Origin: Rugamonas aquatica | GTDB taxonomy: Bacteria > Pseudomonadota > Gammaproteobacteria > Burkholderiales > Burkholderiaceae_D | DNA: 64,000 nucleotides | Direction: 5' to 3' | Assembly: GCF_009380215.1 (NCBI RefSeq) | Contig: NZ_WHUG01000008.1 | Coordinates: 186,001-250,000, forward strand | Part shown: positions 8,314 through 15,737 of the stretch, in pieces | How the letters are laid out: every line of letters starts with the position of its first letter | Position numbering within the stretch: position 1 is the first letter of the stretch | Position numbers and translations under genes: made by a program | The notes under the pieces: model-generated | Databases searched by the model: none | Seen by the model: the letters and a program-made list of their open reading frames with translations, nothing else | Told to the model about the DNA's origin: nothing

Positions 8314-8342
8314 TTGACTTGGTTGTATATACAACTTATCCT
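8314..8342 (+). promoter_or_regulatory. hut operon promoter
   Basis: TTGACT (8314-8319) and TATCCT (8337-8342) are 17 bases apart and lie about 75 bases before the hutU start. The spacer contains the HutC-type palindrome, a layout in which a bound repressor would block RNA polymerase. Confidence 0.6.
8322..8335 (+). promoter_or_regulatory. HutC operator (perfect 14-bp palindrome)
   Basis: GTTGTATATACAAC is a perfect 14-base palindrome of the TTGTA-N2-TACAA form known for HutC in pseudomonads. It fills the space between -35 and -10 of the hut promoter. The linked hutC gene at 896-1621 supplies the expected repressor. Confidence 0.72.
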
Positions 8343-8415
8343 TTGAGGATGCGCTGGCTGCGCGTGCATGGTTGCGCCCGTAGCCGGTCCCACTCACTCA
8401 GGAGCAGGAGCCACC

Positions 8416-10119
8416 ATGACGACCCATTTAGACAGCGATCCACGTTTTGACGCCAGCCGCGAAATCCGCGCCCCGCGCGGACCCGAGCGCACCTGTAAAA
8501 ACTGGGGCGCCGAGGCGGCCTACCGCATGATCCAGAATAATCTGGACAAGGAAGTGGCGGAAAACCCGAAACACCTGGTGGTCTACGGCGGCATCGGCCG
8601 CGCCGCCCGCAACTGGGAATGCTACGACCAGATCCTGGCCTCGCTGCGCGAACTGGAAGACAATCAAACCCTGCTGATCCAGTCCGGCAAGCCGGTCGGC
8701 GTGTTCCAGACCCACGAAGACGCACCGCGCGTACTGATCGCCAATTCCAACCTGGTGCCGAAATGGGCCAACTGGGAACACTTCAATGAACTGGACCGCA
8801 AAGGCCTGTTCATGTACGGCCAGATGACGGCCGGCTCGTGGATCTACATCGGCACCCAGGGCATCGTGCAGGGCACCTTCGAAACCTTCGCCGAAGCGGG
8901 CCGCCAGCATTTCGGCGGCGACCTCAAAGGCCGCTGGGTGCTGACCGCAGGCCTGGGCGGTATGGGCGGCGCACAGCCGCTGGCCGCCACCATGGCCGGC
9001 GCCGTGTCGCTGACCATCGAGTGCCAGCAAAGCAGCATCGACTTCCGCCTGCGCACCCGCTACCTGGACAAGCAGGCCGCCAGCATTGACGAGGCGCTGG
9101 AACTAATCAAACTGCACAAGGCCAATGGCGACGCCATCTCCATCGGCCTGCTGGGCAACGCGGCCGACGTGCTGCCGGAGCTGGTGCGCCGCGCCAAGGC
9201 CGGCGGCATCGTTCCTGATGTCGTCACCGACCAGACTTCGGCCCATGACCTGATCAACGGCTACCTGCCGCAAGGCTGGTCGGTCGACCAGTGGAAAACC
9301 GCGCAGCATGACGACGCCCGCCACGCCGAACTGAAAGCCGCCGCCACCGCATCGTGCGCGGTGCACGTGCAGGCGATGCTGGACTTCCAGACGCTGGGCG
9401 CCAAGGTAGTCGACTACGGCAACAATATCCGCCAGGTCGCGTTTGACCACGGCGTCAAGAACGCCTTCGATTTCCCTGGCTTCGTGCCGGCCTATATCCG
9501 CCCGCAGTTCTGCGAAGGCCGCGGCCCGTTCCGCTGGGTGGCGCTGTCCGGCGACCCGGAAGACATCTACAAGACCGACGCCAAGATCAAGGAGCTGTTC
9601 CCGCACCACGCCAATGTGCACCGCTGGCTGGACATGGCGCGCGAGCGCATCGCCTTCCAGGGCCTGCCGGCGCGTATCTGCTGGCTGGGCCTGGGCGAGC
9701 GTCACATCGCCGGCCTGGCCTTCAACGAGATGGTGCGCAACGGCGAGCTGAAAGCGCCGGTCGTCATCGGCCGCGACCACCTGGACACCGGCTCCGTCGC
9801 CAGCCCTAACCGCGAAACCGAAAGCATGAAAGACGGCACCGACGCCGTCTCCGACTGGCCGCTGCTGAACGCGCTGCTCAACACCGCCGGCGGCGCGACC
9901 TGGGTGTCGCTGCACCATGGCGGCGGCGTGGGCATGGGCTATTCGCAGCACTCCGGCGTGGTGATCGTGGCCGACGGCACCGACGCCGCCGCCAAGCGCC
10001 TGGCGCGCGTGCTGGTCAACGACAGCGCTTCGGGCGTGATGCGTCACGCCGATGCGGGATACGAGACTGCGGTCGCCTGCGCCAAGCGCAACGGCCTCAA
10101 TCTGCCAATGATTAAATAA
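8416..10119 (+). CDS. hutU: Urocanate hydratase
   Basis: HutU converts urocanate to 4-imidazolone-5-propionate using a tightly bound NAD+ as electrophile, the second step of histidine breakdown in the cytoplasm. The 567-residue protein has the NAD-binding GLGGMGGAQP near residue 180 and the conserved catalytic cysteine in RICWLGLGER (Cys422, matching Cys410 of the Pseudomonas enzyme by position). The ATG at 8416 is preceded by GGAG; an upstream in-frame ATG at 8368 is less well supported. It is the first gene of hutUHGFDI, directly behind the HutC-type operator. Confidence 0.97.
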   Translation: MTTHLDSDPRFDASREIRAPRGPERTCKNWGAEAAYRMIQNNLDKEVAENPKHLVVYGGIGRAARNWECYDQILASLRELEDNQTLLIQSGKPVGVFQTHEDAPRVLIANSNLVPKWANWEHFNELDRKGLFMYGQMTAGSWIYIGTQGIVQGTFETFAEAGRQHFGGDLKGRWVLTAGLGGMGGAQPLAATMAGAVSLTIECQQSSIDFRLRTRYLDKQAASIDEALELIKLHKANGDAISIGLLGNAADVLPELVRRAKAGGIVPDVVTDQTSAHDLINGYLPQGWSVDQWKTAQHDDARHAELKAAATASCAVHVQAMLDFQTLGAKVVDYGNNIRQVAFDHGVKNAFDFPGFVPAYIRPQFCEGRGPFRWVALSGDPEDIYKTDAKIKELFPHHANVHRWLDMARERIAFQGLPARICWLGLGERHIAGLAFNEMVRNGELKAPVVIGRDHLDTGSVASPNRETESMKDGTDAVSDWPLLNALLNTAGGATWVSLHHGGGVGMGYSQHSGVVIVADGTDAAAKRLARVLVNDSASGVMRHADAGYETAVACAKRNGLNLPMIK

Positions 10120-10132
10120 TTCGAGAGTACCT

Positions 10133-11680
10133 ATGAAACCAAATGCACTGACCCTGAAACCGGGCGCGATGACCCTGACCGAACTGCGCGCCGTGTGGAC
10201 CGCCGCCGGCCCGCTGTCGCTGGCCGCCGAAGCCTATCCCGTCATCGAAGCATCGGCCGCCGCCGTGCGCGCCATCGTCGCCAAGGGCGATGCCGCCTAC
10301 GGCATCAACACCGGTTTCGGCCTGCTGGCCAAGACCCGCATCCCGGACGAGAAGCTGGAACAGCTGCAGCGCAACCTGATCCTGTCGCACTCGGTCGGCA
10401 CCGGCGAGCTGCTGTCGGACGCGGTCTGCCGCCTGATCCTGCTGATGAAGATCGGCAGCCTGGCGCGCGGCTACTCGGGCGTGCGCCCGCTGATTATCGA
10501 CACGCTGATCGCGCTGTATAACGCCGGCATCATGCCGGCCATTCCGGCCAAGGGTTCGGTCGGCGCCTCGGGCGACCTGGCGCCGCTGTCGCACATGACG
10601 CTGGCGATGCTGGGCGTGGGCGAAGTGCGCGTCAACGGTGAACTGATGCAGGCCGCCGACGCGCTGAAAGCCGCCAACATCGCACCGGTGGTGCTGGCCG
10701 CGAAAGAAGGCCTGGCGCTGATCAACGGCACCCAGGTGTCGACCGCGCTGGCGCTGCACGGCCTGTTCATGGCCGAGCGCCTGCTGGAAGCGGGCATGGT
10801 GGCCGGCGCGCTGTCGCTGGACGCGGCCAAGGGTTCCGATTCGCCGTTCGACGCCCGCGTGCACGAAGTGCGCGGCCAGCCGGGCCAGATCGCCGCCGCC
10901 TCCATCTATCGTCAACTAGTCAGCAACAGCGCGATCCGCGCCTCGCACCTGGTCGGCGACGAGCGCGTGCAAGACCCATACTGCCTGCGCTGCCAGCCGC
11001 AAGTGATGGGCGCCTGCTGGGACATCATCAACAACGCCTCGCGCACGCTGCTGATCGAAGCCAACGCCGTCACCGACAATCCGCTGCTGTTCAAGGACGG
11101 CGAGCTGTCGGTGGTGGTCTCGGGCGGTAACTTCCACGCCGAGCCGGTGGCCTTCGCCGCCGACACGCTGGCGCTGGCGATCGCCGAAATCGGCGCCATC
11201 TCCGAACGCCGCATCGCGCTGCTGATCGACGCCACCTTGTCCGGCCTGCCGCCGTTCCTGGTGCGCGATCCGGGCGTGAACTCGGGCTTCATGATCGCCC
11301 ACGTCACCGCCGCCGCGCTGGCGTCGGAGAACAAGTCGCTGGCCCATCCTGGCAGCGTCGATTCGATCCCGACTTCGGCCAACCAGGAAGACCACGTCAG
11401 CATGGCGACCTATGCGGCGCGCCGCCTGGACGACATGGCGCACAATACCGCCGTCATCGTCGGCATCGAGCTGCTGGCTGCTGCGCAGGGCATCGACTTC
11501 CACCGTCCGCTGAAAACCTCGCCGCACCTGGAGCATGTGCATGCGCAGCTGCGCCAGAAGGTGCCGTTCTTCGACGCCGACCGCTTCTTCGCGCCGGACA
11601 TCGAAGCAGCCAAGGGCATGGTCATGCGCGGCGAGTTGAGCGCGTCGTGCAAGAGCCTGTTCACGCCGCTGCACCCGTAA
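10133..11680 (+). CDS. hutH: Histidine ammonia-lyase
   Basis: HutH removes ammonia from L-histidine to give trans-urocanate, the committing step of the pathway. The Ala145-Ser146-Gly147 triplet in GSVGASGDLAPLSH forms the methylidene-imidazolone (MIO) cofactor autocatalytically. Other family blocks are visible (YGINTGFG near the N-terminus, NALVxDNPL-like ANAVTDNPL, and GGNFHAEPVA). The protein has 515 residues, the usual length, and works as a cytoplasmic tetramer in relatives. It follows hutU after 13 bases, so the two are co-transcribed. Its product, urocanate, should be the inducer that releases HutC. Confidence 0.97.
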   Translation: MKPNALTLKPGAMTLTELRAVWTAAGPLSLAAEAYPVIEASAAAVRAIVAKGDAAYGINTGFGLLAKTRIPDEKLEQLQRNLILSHSVGTGELLSDAVCRLILLMKIGSLARGYSGVRPLIIDTLIALYNAGIMPAIPAKGSVGASGDLAPLSHMTLAMLGVGEVRVNGELMQAADALKAANIAPVVLAAKEGLALINGTQVSTALALHGLFMAERLLEAGMVAGALSLDAAKGSDSPFDARVHEVRGQPGQIAAASIYRQLVSNSAIRASHLVGDERVQDPYCLRCQPQVMGACWDIINNASRTLLIEANAVTDNPLLFKDGELSVVVSGGNFHAEPVAFAADTLALAIAEIGAISERRIALLIDATLSGLPPFLVRDPGVNSGFMIAHVTAAALASENKSLAHPGSVDSIPTSANQEDHVSMATYAARRLDDMAHNTAVIVGIELLAAAQGIDFHRPLKTSPHLEHVHAQLRQKVPFFDADRFFAPDIEAAKGMVMRGELSASCKSLFTPLHP

Positions 11681-11691
11681 GAGGAGGCGTC

Positions 11692-12480
11692 ATGGACTAT
11701 CAGTTCAAAGCAGGCAGTATTCCCTTGCTGGTGTCCATGCCGCACGTGGGCACCGATATACCCGATGACGTGGCGGCGGCGATGACGCCGGCCGCCGTCG
11801 ACAAGCAGGACACGGACTGGCACCTGGTGCGCCTGTACGAGTTCCTGGGTGAGATGGGTGCGTCGACCTTGTCGGCGCGCTGGTCGCGCTACGTCATCGA
11901 TCTGAATCGTCCGCCGGAGAACACCAACCTGTATCCGGGCCAGGACACGACCGGCCTGTGCCCGGTCGATACCTTCCACCGCGAGCCGCTGTACCGCGAA
12001 GGCCATACGCCCAGCGAGGCCGAGGTGCAGCGCCGCCTGGCCGCGTACTGGAAGCCGTATCACGACCAACTGCGCGCCGAGCTGGATCGCCTGCTGGCGC
12101 TGCACGGCCGCGTGGTGCTGTGGGACGCGCATTCGATCGCGTCGGTGGTGCCGCGCTTCTTCGAAGGCAAGCTGCCGGACCTGAACTTCGGCACGGCCGA
12201 CGGCAAGAGCTGCGCGCCGGGCCTGAGCGACGCCATCGTGGCGCGCGCGCTGGCGCAGGACCAGTTCAGCGTGGCCGTCAACGGCCGCTTCAAGGGCGGG
12301 CATATCACCCGCCACTACGGCCAGCCGGCCAACAACGTGCATGCGATCCAGCTGGAGATGTGCCAGTCCACGTATATGGATGAGGAAGCGCCGTACGGCT
12401 ACCGCGAGGACCGCGCGCAGCAGGTGCAGGGCGTGTTGATGCAGATGACGCAGGCCGCCGCCGATTGGGGGCGCGCATGA
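11692..12480 (+). CDS. hutG: N-formylglutamate deformylase
   Basis: This enzyme hydrolyses N-formyl-L-glutamate to glutamate and formate, the last step of the five-step branch. It belongs to the zinc-dependent N-formylglutamate amidohydrolase family, not the arginase-like HutG of Bacillus. Visible blocks are SMPHVGTDIP, the stretch around WDAHSIASVVPRFFEG, and ITRHYGQPANNVHAIQLEM. The start at 11692 has a GAGGAGG ribosome site and gives 262 residues; an in-frame start at 11647 would lie inside hutH. It shares ATGA with hutF, whose product makes its substrate, so the two steps are translationally coupled. Confidence 0.95.
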   Translation: MDYQFKAGSIPLLVSMPHVGTDIPDDVAAAMTPAAVDKQDTDWHLVRLYEFLGEMGASTLSARWSRYVIDLNRPPENTNLYPGQDTTGLCPVDTFHREPLYREGHTPSEAEVQRRLAAYWKPYHDQLRAELDRLLALHGRVVLWDAHSIASVVPRFFEGKLPDLNFGTADGKSCAPGLSDAIVARALAQDQFSVAVNGRFKGGHITRHYGQPANNVHAIQLEMCQSTYMDEEAPYGYREDRAQQVQGVLMQMTQAAADWGRA

Positions 12481-13853
12481 ATCGCCTGTTTGCGCGCAAC
12501 GCGCTGCTGCCCGAGGGCTGGCGCAAGGATGTGCTGATCGAGTGGGATGCCGACGGCACCATCGTCCGCGCCGAGGCCGGGGCGGTGCTGCCGGCCGGCG
12601 AGCAGGTGGTGGCGCAGATCGTTGAATACGCGCTGCCGGGCATGATCAACCTGCATTCGCACAGCTTCCAGCGGGCGCTGGGCGGCCGCACGGAAAAGGC
12701 CGGCGACACCAAGGACAGCTTCTGGACCTGGCGCGACCTGATGTACCGCTTCGCGCGCAACATCACGCCCGAGCATATCGAAGCCATCGCGGCCCAGCTG
12801 TTTTCCGAATGCCTGCGCCATGGCTACACCTCCATGTGCGAGTTCCATTACGTGCAGCGTGCGGCGGACGGCGCCATGTATCCGCGCCCGGCGGAAACGG
12901 CGGAGCGTGTCATCGCCGCCGCACGTTTGGCGGGAATCGGCATGACCATGCTGCCAGTGTTGTATAGTTATTCCGGCTTCGGCGAAAGCGCCTTGAAGCC
13001 GGAGCAGAAGCGCTTCAAGACCGATCCGCAGGACGTGTTGCGGGTGATCGAGGCGCTGGAACCCCTGCGCGACGCGCAGACCGAGGTGGGCGTGGCGCCG
13101 CATTCGCTGCGAGCGGCGTCGGTGGCGCAGATTAACGAGGTGTTGTTGACGTTGCCGGACGACCGTCCGGTGCACATCCACATCGCCGAGCAGAAGCAGG
13201 AAGTGCAGCAGTCGCTGGACTGGAGCGGACGCCGCCCGGTGCAATGGCTGCTGGACCAGGTGGAGGTGAACGAACGCTGGTGCCTGATCCACGCCACGCA
13301 TCTGATGCGCGACGAGGTGGACCAGATGGCGCAGAGCGGCGCCGTGGCGGGCCTGTGCCCGACCACGGAAGCCAACCTGGGCGACGGCCTGTTCCCGCTG
13401 GAGGATTTCCTGGCGGCGGGCGGACGGTTCGGCATCGGCAGCGACAGCCATATTTCGCAGAGCGCGGTGGAAGAGCTGCGCTGGCTGGAATACGGCCAGC
13501 GCCTGCAACACCAGCGCCGCAATATCGCGGTGTCGGCCGGGCAGCGCAATGTCGGCGACTTCCTGTGGCAGGGCGCCTTGCAGGGCGGGGCGCAGGCCAG
13601 CGGACGGCCGGTGGGCGCGCTGGCGCCGGGCCGCCGCGCCGATGTGATCGTGCTGGATGACCAGCACCCGAATCTGTATGGCTTGGCGCTGGACGAGGTA
13701 CTCGGCAGCTTCGTCTTCTGCGGCAACGACAATCTGGTCAAGGACGTGATGGTCGGCGGCCGGTGGGTAGTACGCAATCAGCAGCACGTTGCGCAGCAGG
13801 CGATCGCTGCGCGCTTCAAGCAGACCTTGGCCGAACTGAGGGAGTTCCGATGA
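12477..13853 (+). CDS. hutF: Formimidoylglutamate deiminase
   Basis: HutF removes ammonia from N-formimidoyl-L-glutamate to give N-formylglutamate, the step that defines the five-enzyme route. It is an amidohydrolase-superfamily TIM barrel of 458 residues. Metal ligands are visible in MINLHSHSFQRAL near the N-terminus, HIHIAEQ in the middle, LIHATHL, and the aspartate in GIGSDSHIS. The start at 12477 overlaps the hutG stop (ATGA), and its own stop overlaps hutD in the same way, so translation of hutG-hutF-hutD is probably coupled. Related deaminases such as guanine deaminase are excluded by context. Confidence 0.95.
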   Translation: MNRLFARNALLPEGWRKDVLIEWDADGTIVRAEAGAVLPAGEQVVAQIVEYALPGMINLHSHSFQRALGGRTEKAGDTKDSFWTWRDLMYRFARNITPEHIEAIAAQLFSECLRHGYTSMCEFHYVQRAADGAMYPRPAETAERVIAAARLAGIGMTMLPVLYSYSGFGESALKPEQKRFKTDPQDVLRVIEALEPLRDAQTEVGVAPHSLRAASVAQINEVLLTLPDDRPVHIHIAEQKQEVQQSLDWSGRRPVQWLLDQVEVNERWCLIHATHLMRDEVDQMAQSGAVAGLCPTTEANLGDGLFPLEDFLAAGGRFGIGSDSHISQSAVEELRWLEYGQRLQHQRRNIAVSAGQRNVGDFLWQGALQGGAQASGRPVGALAPGRRADVIVLDDQHPNLYGLALDEVLGSFVFCGNDNLVKDVMVGGRWVVRNQQHVAQQAIAARFKQTLAELREFR

Positions 13854-14425
13854 CCCAGCTAATCCAGTATGCAAGCCTGCGGCCCGCGCCGTGGAAAAAC
13901 GGCGGCGGCAGCACGACGGAAATTGCCGTCTCGCCTTCCGGCTCCGGCTTCGATGAATTCGACTGGCGCGTCAGCCTGGCGACCATCTCGCAAAGCGGCC
14001 CGTTTTCCTCCTTCCCCGGCATCGACCGTTCGCTGGCGCTGGTGGCCGGCGACGGCGTGCTGCTGGACTTCGGCGACGAGCGCTTCGTGCTCAGCCCCAG
14101 CGAACCGCTGATCGAATTCGACGGCGAGGCCGCGGTGCACGCCACCGTCACCGGCAGCCTGACCACCGACTTCAATGTGATGACGCGGCGCGGCCGCTGC
14201 CGCCACCGGCTGGAGCCGCGCGTGGTGCGCGGCACCGAGCTGCTGAAGCGCCGCAGCGCCACCACGCTGCTGTTCCTGGCCGACGGCGAGAGCCTGACGC
14301 TGAGCAGCGCGCGCGAACGCATCGCCATGGTGCGCTACGACGTGCTGGTGATGGAGGCGGAGGACGAGTGGTCGATGGAGACCCAGCAGGCGACGGTGTT
14401 CGTGGTCGATATCATCAACAATTAA
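13850..14425 (+). CDS. hutD: HutD family protein
   Basis: HutD is a cupin-like protein found in many hut operons. In Pseudomonas it has been proposed to limit hut overexpression, perhaps by binding formylglutamate; it is not an enzyme of the pathway. The 191-residue protein has the family opening APWKNGGGSTTEIAVSP and DFDWRVSLATIxxSGPFSxFPGIDR (here EFDWRVSLATISQSGPFSSF), then LVAGDGVLLDF. It overlaps hutF by ATGA and ends 16 bases before hutI. Family assignment is firm; molecular role is not settled. Confidence 0.92.
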   Translation: MTQLIQYASLRPAPWKNGGGSTTEIAVSPSGSGFDEFDWRVSLATISQSGPFSSFPGIDRSLALVAGDGVLLDFGDERFVLSPSEPLIEFDGEAAVHATVTGSLTTDFNVMTRRGRCRHRLEPRVVRGTELLKRRSATTLLFLADGESLTLSSARERIAMVRYDVLVMEAEDEWSMETQQATVFVVDIINN

Positions 14426-14441
14426 TTCGAAAGTAGCGAGC

Positions 14442-15653
14442 ATGTGGGATGTGTTGTTTACGAACGTGCATCTGGCCACGATGGCAGATGGTTACGGTGA
14501 GATCCGCGATGCCGCCATCGCCGTCAAGGATGGCCGGATCGCCTGGCTGGGCCCCAAGGCCGAGATGCCGCAGGGCGCTTTGGCCGTCACCGTGCACGAT
14601 GGCGGCGGCTGCTGGCTGACGCCGGGCCTGATCGACTGCCACACCCACATCGTCCACGCCGGCAACCGCAGCGACGAATTCGAGGCGCGCCTCAACGGCG
14701 CCACCTACGAGGACATCGCGCGCGCCGGCGGCGGCATCATGTCCACTGTGCGCGCCACCCGCGCCGCGTCGGAGGATGAGCTGCTGCGGCAAAGCCTGCC
14801 GCGCGTGTGCAGCCTGCTGGCCGAAGGCGTGACCACGCTGGAGATCAAATCCGGCTACGGCCTGGCGCTGGAATCGGAAGCGAACATGCTGCGCGTGGCG
14901 CGCCGCATCGGCCGCGAACTGCCGGTCAGCGTGGCCACCACCTTCCTCGGCGCGCATGCGCTGCCGCCGGAGTTCGCGGGCCGCGCCGACGACTACATCA
15001 CCGAAGTCTGCGCGATGATCGCGCCGCTGGCCGCCGAAGGCCTGGCCGACGCCGTCGACGCCTTCTGCGAGCGCATAGGCTTCTCGCATGAGCAGACGGA
15101 GCGCGTGTTCCAGGCCGCGCGCGAGCATGGCCTGCCGGTCAAGCTGCACGCGGAGCAGCTGTCCGACCAGCGCGGCGCCGAACTGGTGGCGCGTTACAAC
15201 GGTTTGTCCGCCGACCATCTGGAACACCTGAGCGAAGCCGGCATCGCCGCGATGGCCGCCGCCGGTACCGTGGCGGTGCTGCTGCCGGGCGCCTACTACT
15301 TCCTGCGCGATACCACGCCGCCGCCGGTCGCCGCGCTGCGCGCCGCAGGCGTGCCGATGGCGGTGTCCACCGACTGCAATCCCGGCACCTCGCCGATGAC
15401 GTCCCTGCTGCTGGCGATGAATATGGTCTGCACGCTGTGGCGCCTGACGCCACTGGAGGCGCTGGCCGGCTGCACGCTGCACGCCGCCCGCGCGCTGGGG
15501 CGCGAACAGCAGATCGGCAGCCTGGAAGTGGGCAAGCGCGCCGACTTCGCGCTGTGGCGCATCGCCCGTCCGGCCGACCTGTCCTATGCCATCGGCCTCA
15601 ATCCGTGCCGGGGCGTGGTCAATGCAGGGGTGTTGCGTTCGCCGCAGGTTTAG
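14442..15653 (+). CDS. hutI: Imidazolonepropionase
   Basis: HutI opens the ring of 4-imidazolone-5-propionate to give N-formimidoyl-L-glutamate, step three. The 403-residue amidohydrolase has the metal-binding GLIDCHTHIVHAGNR, the hallmark ARAGGGIMSTVRATR, ITLEIKSGYGL-like TTLEIKSGYGL, the histidine in VKLHAEQLSD, and STDCNPGTSP toward the end. The ATG is preceded by a weak ribosome site. It is the last hut gene. The next gene starts 84 bases on and no clear terminator separates them, so some read-through into the metalloprotease is possible. No histidine or urocanate transporter gene lies in the operon. Confidence 0.96.
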   Translation: MWDVLFTNVHLATMADGYGEIRDAAIAVKDGRIAWLGPKAEMPQGALAVTVHDGGGCWLTPGLIDCHTHIVHAGNRSDEFEARLNGATYEDIARAGGGIMSTVRATRAASEDELLRQSLPRVCSLLAEGVTTLEIKSGYGLALESEANMLRVARRIGRELPVSVATTFLGAHALPPEFAGRADDYITEVCAMIAPLAAEGLADAVDAFCERIGFSHEQTERVFQAAREHGLPVKLHAEQLSDQRGAELVARYNGLSADHLEHLSEAGIAAMAAAGTVAVLLPGAYYFLRDTTPPPVAALRAAGVPMAVSTDCNPGTSPMTSLLLAMNMVCTLWRLTPLEALAGCTLHAARALGREQQIGSLEVGKRADFALWRIARPADLSYAIGLNPCRGVVNAGVLRSPQV

Positions 15654-15737
15654 AGGGCGGCCTCGGGAAATTCTGTTTCGTTAGTTATTGTTTCGGTTAC
15701 AGTACCGGGATGCCTCTTCTAACGTAACAGGATATCC

